Assembly: GCA_002189035.1 (NCBI GenBank)
Contig: NEEC01000015.1
Span: 682,001 to 746,000 of the forward strand
Source: Utricularia gibba
Lineage: Eukaryota > Streptophyta > Magnoliopsida > Lamiales > Lentibulariaceae
Reading direction: 5' to 3'
Length of the DNA stretch: 64,000 bases
Each line of letters opens with the position of its first letter. Position 1 is the first letter of the stretch. Below the pieces are notes generated by a model. It was not told the origin of the DNA, searched no databases, and saw only the letters and a program-made list of their open reading frames with translations. Below are positions 1 to 11,094 of the stretch, one piece after another. The position numbers were made by a program, and so were the translations under genes.

Positions 1-1
1 T

Positions 2-3000
2 TTGGATGGTGAATCAAACTTAAAAACAAGATATGCCAAGCAAGAAACTCAAATGAAAAATCCAGAGAAAGGGGAGATGGGTGGATTGATCAAGTGTGAG
101 AAACCAAATAGAAATATTTATGGTTTTCATGCGAATATGGAGATTGATGGAAAGCAAATTTCTCTTGGGCCATCAAATATAATTCTACGTGGTTGTGAGC
201 TGAAAAACACTGACTGGGTCCTGGGAATTGCAGTATATGCTGGTAAGGAGACCAAAGCAATGCTCAATAACTCTGGCGCTCCATCCAAGAGAAGCCGCCT
301 TGAGACACGCATGAACCGGGAGATCATCTTCCTTTCTGCTTTCCTTGTTGCTCTGTGTACAGTAGTCTCCGTCTGTAATGGTGTTTGGTTGCGAGTCCAC
401 AGAAATGAGTTGGTGCTAATGCAGTTTTTCAGGAGGCATGACTATTCAATGCCTAGAGTTCGGAGTTATAATTACTACGGCTGGGGCTTGGAAGTATTCT
501 TTGTATTTCTTATGGCCGTCATTGTATTCCAAATTATGATTCCTATATCGTTGTACATATCCATGGAGCTTGTTCGTGTGGGACAGGCATTCAACATGAT
601 TCGAGATAAACATATGTTTGATGAAGTCTCGAATTCTAGATTCCAGTGTAGAGCTTTGAATATAAATGAGGATCTAGGACAGGTCAAGTATGTGTTTTCT
701 GACAAAACGGGTACTCTTACTGAGAACAAAATGGAGTTTCAGTGTGCTAGCATAGGAGGCAGGGATTACAGCAATGCAGAAGAAAGTAATGAAGACAGCC
801 GATTACTTTACACTACCCGAGGTGCATATAAACCTTCTTCCCCTTTCCATCTCCTTCCTTATTTGTTCTGTGTTCAAGGTTTTTTTTTTTTTAAATAGTT
901 TACCAAATTCAGCTGTATGTGGAGTTTTATGCGCTTTAGTTAATAGCAGGGAGCAGGAAAATTGTGAGGCCAAAGATGAGAGTAAAGATTGACCCAGATC
1001 TTTTCAATGTGTGCCAATATAGGCACACCAGTGAAGGCTGTCATGCTTATGACTTCTTCATAGCGTTGGCTGCTTGTAACACTGTTGTCCCATTGACTAA
1101 AGAAACATCAGACCCTGCAGTGAAGTTGGTAGACTATCAAGGGGAATCTCCAGATGAGCAGGCGTTGGTTTATGCTGCTGCAGCTTATGGGTTTATGCTT
1201 GTTGAGAGAACTTCAGGGCACATTGTTATTGATATCCAAGGAGAAAGATTAAGGTAGCAACTCATCTATTCTTACACTATTATGCGTATTCTGTAATACT
1301 TTCACTATGCCATGGTCTGTTATGCGTAATGCTCCGTACTTGCCCCTTCTGGTGTATCTGATAAATAAATAATCTGGATTTTTTTACCTTCATTTTGTTA
1401 CCTTTTCTAACTTGCAGGTTTGATGTACTGGGATTGCATGAGTTTGATAGTGACAGGAAGAGGATGTCAGTTGTGTTGGGATGTCCAGATAAGACTGTTA
1501 AGGTGTTCGTTAAAGGTGCTGATACATCAATGTTCAGTGCCATGGATAAATCACAGGACACGAAAATGCTAGATATCACGGCAGAGCATGTTAATGCCTA
1601 TTCCTCGAAGGGCTTAAGGACTCTTGTTGTTGGAATGCGTGAGCTCAATTCATTTGAATTTGAACAATGGCGGTCAGCTTATGAGTCAGCAAGTACTGCC
1701 TTGATTGGGAGGGGGCGTGTACTTCGCAGAGTTGCAAACAACATTGAAAATCATCTCAGAATATTAGGTGCATCTGGGATTGAGGACAAACTGCAGAAAG
1801 GTGTGCCAGAAGCAATTGAATGCTTAAGAACTGCAGGAATCAAGGTCTGGGTTTTGACGGGTGACAAGCAAGAAACAGCAATCTCAATTGGCTACTCATC
1901 TAAACTCCTGACAAGCAATATGAGCCAAATAGTGATAAATAAGAACTCTAAGGAGTCATGCAGAAAGAGTTTACAGGATGCTTTGCTTAGATTGAAGGAT
2001 CTCCCCAATTATTCTGATGATTTTCCTGGAACCTCTCAGAATCAAGTAAATCAAGTTGCTCTAATCATTGATGGAACAAGCCTTGTCTATATCCTGGACA
2101 CAGAACTTGAAAAAGAAGTAATTGCTTTGTTCTTTTCTATGAGAAAGCTCTCCTTGTGTATGTCATTTCACCATGTGATCTGTGTCTTTTGCAGCTTTTT
2201 CAACTAACCAGGATGTGCACTGTGGTATTGTGTTGTCGGGTGGCACCATTGCAGAAATCTGCAATTGTTGCCTTGATTAAGAAAAGAACTGATGATATGA
2301 CACTGGCTATTGGAGATGGTATGTATACTCGTGAATTTAAGGGAAGCAATTTATCCAAAACATGATTGTTGTTTTTGTCAACTTTTTTACACCCCGTTTG
2401 AATTTCAGGCGCCAATGATGTTTCTATGATCCAAATGGCCGATGTTGGCATAGGAATCAGCGGCCAAGAAGGCCGTCAAGCTGTAATGGCATCAGATTTT
2501 GCAATGGGTCAATTCCGATTTTTGGTTCCATTGTTATTAGTTCATGGACACTGGAACTATCAGCGGATGGGCTACATGATACTGTACAATATTTACAGAA
2601 ATGCAGTTTTCGTTCTGATCATGTTCTGGTAAGTGCAGTTTCTCTTAACAAGAACAGTGACTGTATTTATGCTGATAAAACTTTTCTCTTCCATGATTCA
2701 GGTATGTCTTGTTCACGGGCTTCACATTGACAACAGCGATCACAGATTGGAGCAGTTTACTGTATTCAGTGGTGTACACATCATTTCCTACAATATTTGT
2801 TGGAATTCTTGATAAGGATCTGACCAGAAAAACTCTGATGAAGCAACCACAACTCTATGGGGCCGGACAAAGGGAAGAAAATTACAACCCAAAATTGTTC
2901 TGGTTGACCATGTTGGATACTGTGTGGCAAAGCGCAGTTGCTTTCTTTATACCCCTTATCGCATACTGGGCCAGGACCATTGATATCTCCAGCTTAGGAG

Positions 3001-3471
3001 ATCTTTGGACCATCGCAGCAGCAATTATAGTTAACATTAATCTGGCCATGGATGTTCAGCGCTGGCACTGGGTAATACATGCTGCCATTTGGGGATCCAT
3101 AGTTGCCACATTCATTTGTGTTATGATTATTGATGCTCTCCCTTTCTTGCCTGGCTACTGGTAAGTCAGTTAATACATAAATATGATCTGTTCTTGCTGT
3201 ATGGTGCCTGAGCACTGATGGCTGCTGGTGTTTGTACATGTGCAGGGCTTTCTTTCATGTGTCTGGAACTGCAATGTTCTGGATTTGTTTGCTGATCGTT
3301 ACAGTAGCTGCACTCATTCCTCGTTTCACTGTGAAAGTGTTTGGTCAGTTGTTGAGACCGAGTGACATCCAGATTGCCAGAGAAGCAGAGAAGTTCGGTT
3401 ATAGGAGGGAGATGCCCTCATCCCAGGTAGAGATGGTGGAAGATACCACATTGTATGGAAGAATACAATGA
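2..3471 (+). CDS. ALA1: Phospholipid-transporting P4-ATPase, ALA1-like (5' end outside window)
   Basis: Partial gene, seven exons: 2-821, 950-1253, 1418-2117, 2195-2318, 2409-2628, 2702-3160, 3246-3471. Together they encode about 950 residues in one frame. The window opens at the actuator-domain DGES motif of P4-ATPases. The phosphorylation motif DKTGT lies at 701-715. A KGAD nucleotide-binding motif, a TGDK motif and the hinge GDGAND follow; an intron splits GDGAND at 2318/2409. The C-terminal half carries the last group of hydrophobic membrane segments. Family knowledge: P4-ATPases flip aminophospholipids to the cytosolic leaflet, usually with an ALIS/CDC50 beta subunit. Similarity to Arabidopsis ALA1 runs through every exon. 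The N-terminus and first membrane segments are missing only because the window starts here. No frame damage was seen. Confidence 0.95.
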
Positions 3472-4440
3472 CACGAGATGGGTTCATTTTGGTTTCGATT
3501 TCAGTTCGGTTTGAGATAGATCACATTATTTCCCGGAGACGGGTGTATTTGTATCTGTTGTGTATATGATGTGGTTAGATGCTGCTGCTGGTTCTGCTCA
3601 GAGGAGTCACAGAAGAAGCTTGTGTTTCCCTCTTGGGATGCTGCACTCAGCTGCGCATCTGATGTGTTTGTTAATTTGTTTATATGTGACAATGATATAT
3701 ATGTACATGACACGTGATACGAGCAATCGTCCAATTTGCTTATAGAGAACCTCCAATTGGTTGAAAGTCGTTCTATTTGCTGTATACGAGTTTTTTTTTT
3801 TTTTTTTTGAAACAAAAATTGTTAGTATTTAATGATAAAATTATTTTTAAAACACTTTTTAAAATTAAAAATTATATTGTAAGCCGCCCTGACTAACGGC
3901 TTGCATTTCAAATTGAGATGGTATAACGCTTCTTGTTAAGTCCGCCCAATCTCCTGATGGTCTTCGCTCGAATCGTGAGTATCTTCAATGAAACGGTGAC
4001 TAGTTTCTTCTTCTTCTTCTCTGTCTGCTGCTTTTCAAGCTCCGTTTCTTGGATATGGCGTCTTTCTATGGAGTCCAGCAGCGTTGGTGGCTGATCGGTG
4101 CATTTTTTGCATCTCTATCGGTGAACTTCGACATTAAGTTACTTTCTGGTGTGGATCCCTATTTTCTTTGCTGCGATTTGGAAATGTTCGTTGTTCGGTT
4201 CCAACCTGTTCGATGAAGTCCTGTACGGTGTTGGATCTTTCGAGGACTGAGGGTAATAGCCTTCTGGCTTTGGCTCGAATTGATTTTCATCCAGCGTCGA
4301 CGTGGTGAGCCCTAGCCCTGCACAGTCACCGTTACCCAAGAATTTGCCATCCTGTTGAGTCAACGTTATCATGGATGTCTTGATTCATGATCTGCCTTTT
4401 AGTTAAATGGACACCGTAGAGTGTCCGAGACTACTCGCGC
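3472..4440. other. 3' flank of the P4-ATPase and intergenic DNA
   Basis: No convincing protein gene. It should hold the ATPase 3' UTR. It has an 18-T run at 3791-3808 and a CT-rich stretch near 4010-4020. The part from about 3900 to 4440 is richer in G and C and could be a leader for the small frame that follows. Confidence 0.5.
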
Positions 4441-4632
4441 ATGAACAGTGGCTTGCCATTACACTCATTCGTGAAGTACATCACTGTTCAGTCGCTGACA
4501 GAACAAAGGTTGAAGAACCTTGGACCATATGTAAGTCGGATAGAGGAGCTGGATGCTCAAGAGCGAGTTGTCACCCTGAGATTGCAGGACATAGAAGCAA
4601 GCCGATCGAGCCCAAGCAACTCTCATTTGTAG
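4441..4632 (+). CDS. Small 63-residue coding frame or terminal exon, unrecognised
   Basis: An ATG-to-TAG frame of 63 codons with an in-frame stop just upstream. The predicted peptide is charged and helix-prone, with a heptad-like middle ([19 protein letters not shown]) suggesting a coiled coil. Its composition looks like real protein rather than a random frame. I do not recognise the family. It could be a small gene, the last exon of an unresolved gene with its start near 3.95 kb, or a retroposed fragment. No splice acceptor clearly fixes its start. Confidence 0.35.
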   Translation: MNSGLPLHSFVKYITVQSLTEQRLKNLGPYVSRIEELDAQERVVTLRLQDIEASRSSPSNSHL

Positions 4633-4907
4633 TTAGTCCTCAAGTGCCGGAATAAGACCACCGTTTTGTGCTCTGAGCATGCCATGGTGCTGCTGCTGTC
4701 TTTGAAGCCGGTAAAGCTTTTCAAGAATCAAAGTTGCATTTTTTTGGTTATCTGCGGTTGACAATTGCGTTTTGCTCTGAGTATCTTGTTGTGAATTTGA
4801 GAGTTCTAATCATGTAAATAGATCCTCTTCTTCATAGCATGAGTTCCTAGAAAGTAAAAGCCTTGTCAAAATTTTATTCCACCAGGGGAAGGTATGAAAC
4901 ACATTCA

Positions 4908-7173
4908 TCATTTTGAGCTTTGCTTGGAGAACTGCCATAGCTTTTTCTTGCAGACGATGATCTTCTCCTTGGAGCCACCATCCTCTCCGGTGTCCTGTTT
5001 CCGGCAGTTCCACCTCATTCCGGTGGCCAATGCCGTTATAGCGTCCACAAAGTGGCTCGATTCTCGGATCAAAGCGTACCCGTTTGGCCGGAGAATCCGA
5101 TCCATCTCTAGCATTACATGCTTCATTTCACATCTGTGATCATCCATAAACCAGTGGATCGAATTGCATTACCAACCACAGCATCTGGTGCAATGTTATC
5201 AGATCCATCCGATAAACTTACCGGTGACTCTCCGCCGTGAAAAGTCCATCAAGATGCAGAAGGTCATAAGTTCGTGGATACGTGGAGAACGCTTCACACC
5301 TGAAAGGCACAATCTAGACCATATTTTTAGTCGTCAGTGGCAGATATTTACGCAGAGCTTCGAGTTCTGGATACTGACCAATCATGATACGTCCCAATGA
5401 GTCCCCTGTCAAAAACCACCGGAAGTGAATTGGAAGCATACTCGGAAACAACATTCATGACCCACAGCGGATACTGAATCAGCGCCGCCGCGAAGCCGCC
5501 GTATAAGGTATTCATGTCCATCACGTTTCGTATCTCATTCGTGCCAATCGCCGGGAGCAACTTCTTGTACCGCTCCACACGTTTCAGCCACAACGCATCG
5601 TCAATTCGAAAGCCACCATCACTCCCGCCACGGAGCTCCGATAACCGCTCCGGTGGGCTGTGGAGCCTCACCGGCCATTTAGGTATCGATTCAAGCGCCA
5701 ATTTCCCGTACCTGGGATTAGGGTGAACGACGCAGGACCGCATGGGAACGTACCACGCGGCGTCTGGCTCCATACCGTCGTCGCACTTCGGAGGGTAGCT
5801 GTCGGGGGAAGTGATCTTCTTGTAGCAGGCGGGGTCGGAGGACTTCCTCCATACGGCGATATCATCTTTTTTGCTGTACAAATCGAAGCACAATGAGGTA
5901 AGTAGTTGTTGAAGCTTTTCATAATCTGTTCTCTGTTCTTCAATCGTAGTGTTCCATCCCCTCCACCGGTGCTCGTAGTTCACCGGCGGCCCTGACAGCG
6001 CCCAGAATCCTCCCGGGCGGAGAATCCGGTGGATCTCGAAGAGGTATATCCCCCTGTCAGCAAATGAAAACGTCTTACTTACATACCTCACTTGCTTGTT
6101 ATCAGGGGAGTCGCGTTGGTTACCGAATTCAGTCCATGGGATGAGGCATCTAGAGCAGTGAGCCAGATCAAAGGCATGAGAAGGAAAGGGAAGTCTCTGA
6201 GTGGATATAACTCCAAGCATCGCTGGAATCCCTCTCTCAAGAGCAAATTGAACTTGGGCTTCATGATTGTCTCTTGGAGCTACTGATATTGTCAGAATCC
6301 CATGATCCAGCAAATCCCCTCCCCAGCTCGCAACCTACTCCAAACACAAAGGAACAATTCTGATATAGCTTTTGATGTAGGCAGTATGTGGATTGTGCAT
6401 TGTTCTACTTACCCCGCAGCCTGTGTCAATGGCGGTCCTCACACCTCCATCCTTCATCTCTGGTATCAGGTCCTTCATCAAATTGACATACTGACTAACT
6501 CCATTGGGGAACATGGTTCCTCCACCAGGGAAAAGAAACTTGTCCCCCTGCTTTCTCAGCCAACGCTGGTTTGATTTCTGCGTATTTATCCAATCATATG
6601 GCACATTTCTGCAACACGCACACACACCACCATCATGCTAGACTCTTTTGGACACTCGAAGCAGGTGGAATAGTGGAATGAACGAGATAAGCTGCTCTAC
6701 CTGTACCAGCATTCATCTCTGCTCTTGGGCCACCTAATTGGCAACCTATACCCTTCAGGTGGAGGAATCAAGCACTCAAGCTTCTCAAAGGTTGGAGGGC
6801 AGTGCCTCTCCAGGAATGTTAGTCGGTAAAGGCTGAATTTTCTCCATCTCTGCACCCATAAGAAACCGCCGATTCATTTCTATCTAAGGATGTTGAGATC
6901 TGTTTAAGATATAACCTGAGGATCAGTGCAGGGAGTGTAGTCCTGGAAATCAAGGTTGCACTCAGGGAAACTAACGGGGAACCGAACAGGACCGGAGACG
7001 ATCAGTCGTTCTTCGACGCCCATGTCGTGTTCGTCATTGTTTCGACTGGAGCAATAGATCCCACCGAGGTAGAAAGAAACCCCGCAGAGCAGACACAGAA
7101 GTATGGCCTTGGAGATCACCGCGGGGGAGTTACGTTCCCCGGACAAGTTCAGTTTACCGTGTTTGTGCTTCAT
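4908..7173 (-). CDS. ERD3: Probable S-adenosylmethionine-dependent methyltransferase, PMT20/21 (ERD3) group
   Basis: Seven exons on the minus strand: 7173-6916, 6849-6701, 6608-6413, 6334-6124, 6053-5379, 5299-5222, 5133-4908. The product is about 597 residues. A short basic N-terminus is followed by one signal anchor (about residues 18-36, [14 protein letters not shown]), as in Golgi type II proteins. Family marks include FPGGGTMFP, the SAM-binding [24 protein letters not shown] and [13 protein letters not shown]. Such proteins are thought to methylate wall polysaccharides in the Golgi. The start was chosen at MKHKHGK because the anchor lies at the family's usual distance from it. The exons sum to 1793 nt, one base short of an open frame. 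The fault lies at the exon-5 acceptor, where the run at 6050-6054 has five C; six would restore the expected Phe-Gly-Gly-Ile-Tyr. Confidence 0.92.
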
Positions 7174-8328
7174 TTCGTGGGGATGGATGATCGATCTGGA
7201 GAATAAGGCAATGAGATCGATGATGCTCTCATTTCTGCTCCATTTTCTTCGATGAAGCAGCAATTCAAACTCAATGTGTTCGTTATTCACTTAGCCAAAT
7301 ATAGGAAACGTTGGTTGGCTTCATGTTTCCCAGACCCAGGTTTCTAGCTGGAACACAACAGAATCACATAATGCAACACACTTGCTACAGACGAAGGGTG
7401 GCAATATACGTTCCATCCAGTCTGAGTTTCACAACTGAAAGGCCATGATTAGCTAACAAATAGAAGTTGCATGCGTCTACGCATATTTGGGCCGGGCATT
7501 GTTGGCCCAGCATAGCTTATATATAATGGTCTTCCTGCCCTTTCACCTTCTAGGGTTTATTTGCAGACTGGAATGGTGCTCGAAGACAGTTTTTTTGTAG
7601 TTGTGGTTGATTTGCTGTTTTTTTTTTTTTCTTAAGTGGTGTTTCGATCTGTGAGGAAATTGCACTCTTGTCTTATGAAAGGCTTCGTCTTCTCGTTTCT
7701 GTTGAAATGAAAATAGACAAGCCTCTGAGGGAGAGTGCAGAAATCGAATGCTGATGGGAAAGTCAGCGGCGGCCAGACAACCGCTGAGATGGATCCACAG
7801 ATGATCGCCGCCTCCCCTTGGCCGATTGTCTACTAAATCCATATCACATTTTTTCTTGTTCCAGATTCGCCATTCAGAATGTTTTCTATTAGGGCTTTCC
7901 GAAACGGTTTGAAAGGGTGATGTGATTCAGGGTTGCGGTTTGTTTGGATCTTGATGATGTTCCTGTGTGTCTTTTGCAGCAAGAGACAGTCCAGCGCCAC
8001 CTTATGCTTAGCACCCCGTTGATCCTCATTGGTTTCTTTCCCCTTCCACGCCTCACTTTTGCACCCAAATCATGGTTACAGTTTTTCTGGGGTAATTAGT
8101 ATTTCCGTACAATCGTTTAGTTTCTGCGAACACTGCCTAACCAATGATCAGTGCATCATGCCATGGGGGTTGACTGGTATCAAAATGCTTGTGGAGGTTT
8201 CTTTGATTTGATATTTACATATGCATCTTGTGATGACTTCGAGGATGGGGACTCTCTGAAAGCCAGCAAGCCGAGGCCTCTTTTGCTGAACCAGGGGTTC
8301 TGACGGTCATGGTTTTAGCAGCCTCAAG
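7174..8328. other. Intergenic region with a possible plus-strand non-coding or short-ORF transcript
   Basis: Promoter-like elements near 7.5 kb imply a transcript starting near 7550. The only ATG frames beyond it are short (13-16 codons around 7700-7850), and no known protein was recognised. A T-rich run at 7618-7630 precedes them. I could not assign an RNA family. Confidence 0.35.
7484..7526. promoter_or_regulatory. GGGCC/GGCCCA elements and TATA between divergent transcripts
   Basis: TTGGGCCGGGC and TTGGCCCAGC lie within 25 bp, followed by TATATATAA at 7518-7526 and a telo-box-like TAGGGTTTA at 7551. This arrangement is common in promoters of plant housekeeping genes. It sits about 310 bp upstream of the methyltransferase ATG and faces a possible plus-strand transcript. 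Confidence 0.5.
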
Positions 8329-8696
8329 CAGCGTTTTAAATAATGGTTTGCCCGTCCAACCGGTGTAGTTTGCGGGCAGCGGTTGGACCGGCCAGACCGT
8401 GGTCAAACCGGTCATATCCGTTGCTCACTTTTTAAATATATTTTATAATAAATTTGCAATATTTCATTCTAATGCATATCTTCAAAAAATATCAACTTAC
8501 AAATAAGTGTATATTAGAATAATTTGATATCAAATTAAAGTCTCAACTCAAGATATCTAACTAAATAAATGTTCAGAAAACTAGGGTTTTATGAAAGTAA
8601 TGATATACAACTCGGGCCTCAACCCGACCGGTATGGTTACCGGGTACCGGTTGGACCGGCAACCCGCGCGATCTGACCGCAGTTTTTAAAACGCTG
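8329..8696. mobile_element. Non-autonomous hAT-type MITE, 368 bp
   Basis: It is bounded by perfect 12-bp terminal inverted repeats: CAGCGTTTTAAA at 8329-8340 and its complement at 8685-8696. Subterminal inverted GTCCAACCGGT-type motifs repeat inside both ends, and the centre is AT-rich. The flanks 8321-8328 (GCCTCAAG) and 8697-8704 (GCCTCAGG) form an 8-bp target duplication with one mismatch. A CAG-beginning repeat and 8-bp duplication are hallmarks of the hAT superfamily. There is no transposase frame, so mobility would need an enzyme supplied elsewhere. Confidence 0.85.
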
Positions 8697-10976
8697 GCCT
8701 CAGGGATGTAAAGAATGTAATAATCAGTTAATATTAAAGAATATTCATTAAAGGAAAAATAATTTTCGTGGGCCAAAGAAGCCGATTGGATGTAATGTGT
8801 TAGCTATTGGATTCACGGTCTTTAAATAGCCAGCCGTAGTATTCTTTGGCATTGTCGTCAATTTTGTTACAAAATCAATGGCGTGTCCGCGATTCTTCGA
8901 GAGCGTTTTCGAAGATCCGTTTACGTCGCATTTTCAGGCGGATTCACCATGCTCCAATTGATGCTCTTCTGGCCACCGTTGGCGATTATCTTCTGAAGGT
9001 TAGCGAATTTGATGATCCGCGAATCTGAAGAGGGCCGATCGCTCAGTTGTGTGTCAACTGACGTATTCTGCCTGGATTTTTTACTCATCCTGATTTTCCT
9101 TTCGAAATGTAGCGAATCGAGTCAAAGTAAGAAATACGGTGCGGTATGTGGACGGTCATGCATCGTTAGTGCTTCGTTACTTCACCGATCGAATTCTTCC
9201 GAGATCCTGTTTAGACATCAGTGTTATCGAACTTTATGGACTGATATTTCGGGGTAAGTTCTTTTATGTTTTGGATCCCTAGTTGATATCATAGATCTCA
9301 TTTTTGTTGAGAAATCGAGTGCGTGATGCGTGGATTCTTTCCTTAGCTGCTTCGTTTGAAATAGAGACTGAACTCTTTTTTGTGTTATTCTTGTACACGT
9401 GAGTTGTTCTTAGACGAAGGAAGCAACGTGCCTGTTTCGAAAGGGATTTACATTTCTTGACAAAACCTCGTTAATGTTCGTGAAGACTCCCGCGAGCTCC
9501 AAATGGTACTGCAGTACAGTCGCCAGGCCCTCAGTCCTTGGCCTTGCTTTTCAGTTGAACTGGTGAGCGGACATGCATGACGTTTGAATCTTCTTGTTTT
9601 TTTTTTTTTCGAATTTCCTGCTTTCCATGTTTTCTTGCTCACTGAACTGTTTTGTGCGAAGAAAATCTTTATCCTATCGAGTTCCTCTTAAAACTACCGT
9701 TCAATGCTCGTTTTCTTTAATGTGACTTCAATGAGTTCTGTTTTCGCCATTTGTTCTATAGCGTTTACGGTTACCTTGTTGATACTTTTTTTTATCAGTA
9801 AAAAACAGGAGAAAAGAAGAAAAAATCATCAAGGTAACCCTACTCATGATTTTTAGTTTACCTTGTTGATATGCATGCTCTTCCTGGGGAAAAAACTCTT
9901 ATTGTCGGCAGGTGTTTGTAAAAACAAAAAAAAAAATGAAATGCTGGAGTTTGAGACTTGAGAGCAGGCCCCGTGGATCAGCCTCAGCAGGTTGGTTCTT
10001 AGTCGTATATTTAGGTCACTTGATTTAGGTCATACGCATTAGCATCCACTCATCGTCACAAATCAGGAAAAAAATTATTTAGATAGATTTGGTTTTGCTG
10101 GAATGTGGAAAAAGGTCAATGAGAATGATCGATTCTGTGTCAGAATGCCCCGAAACTTGGTATAACTCGACCCAAATTAATTTGCATAAAAATTTACTGA
10201 AAACATTTAAGTATAGCTTTTTTATTTAAAGAAATTATCTGATATTTAAGTTTTTGTAATTTAAATTTATTTAATACAGTGTTTAAAAAACTATGATTAA
10301 ACTAGTAGAGATTGGATATAATTGTAATTAAATTTTTTCGAATATATTTAACATGTATCGTTAGTGAACTTTATTCATAGTTTTTAGTCATTTAACGTAC
10401 TTTTTTAATATATGTATTTAATTATGTTGAAATTTGACTACATTATTTTATTTAATGTAAATGCGTTTTATAAAATACGGTACTCTTTAATCCTATTTTT
10501 TTCAAACTTTTTTCTAATGAAGTTTCTTATTTAAATTTGTATACTGTTAAGTGCACTATATAATACATATATATTTATTCCAATACACATAATTTTCTAA
10601 GAATTTTATAACTTTTAAAATCATTTTATCATAATTAAACTCCTTGCAAAAGTGCCCATCCAACGGTGGTTATATAGCTTGTTTGTTACCGATGTCGATA
10701 TGCAAGAAATCAGAGAATTCATTTATCACAAAAAGCACCAAACAGCGTATTGTAATCGCGCCAAAAAACAACTAAAAAATTACATGGACTATAAAAATAT
10801 CGCCTATTTACTTGTTTATATACAATAAAGTCACTTAGGTAATAATAAATCTCTAATTTTAAGTCCCTCACTGAATTCAAATCATAAATCTAAAGCTAAG
10901 CCAAATTAAATGTTTTAATTGATAAGGACACCCGGCGGGTTGGATGGAAACGAATTTTAAATCACCCAACCACTTT
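8697..10976. other. Gene-poor AT-rich region with unresolved coding-like patches
   Basis: An ATTGG at about 8809 and TTTAAATA at 8821 could be a core promoter. They precede a 27-residue frame at 8878-8961 that begins MACPRFFESVFEDPF. Further coding-like stretches without a consistent frame occur at about 9130-9255 and 9460-9560, each followed by a plausible GT donor. I recognise none of these peptides. From about 10000 to 10980 the sequence is strongly AT-rich and shows nothing else. Confidence 0.3.
9769..9839. repeat. Small imperfect inverted repeat
   Basis: GGTTACCTTGTTGA at 9769-9782 pairs with TCATCAAGGTAACC at 9826-9839 (13 of 14 positions) around an A/T-rich loop. A further direct copy of the left arm, TTTACCTTGTTGAT, follows near 9857-9870. 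No function is implied. Confidence 0.5.
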
Positions 10977-11076
10977 CAAACTCAAGCTAACTAACCTGGT
11001 CAAGAAAAAAAATTAGTGTCAACCCAAGGCCAAGGGTTACCCTCCAATCAACATACAGGAACTGAGAAACAAGTTT

Positions 11077-11094
11077 GGGGGGGGGGGGGGGGGG
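11077..11094. repeat. 18-base poly-G tract
   Basis: Eighteen consecutive G on the plus strand. Such a tract can form G-quadruplexes and is hard to sequence, so its length should not be trusted. Confidence 0.95.

Noticed and set aside
3954-3985. Possible tRNA T-loop-like sequence (GCTCGAATCG)
   Set aside because: No matching acceptor stem, D-loop or anticodon arm could be found around it.
7690-7850. Possible C/D-box snoRNA in the 7.5-8 kb transcript
   Set aside because: TGATG-like and CTGA-like words occur, but there is no terminal stem or proper C/D spacing.
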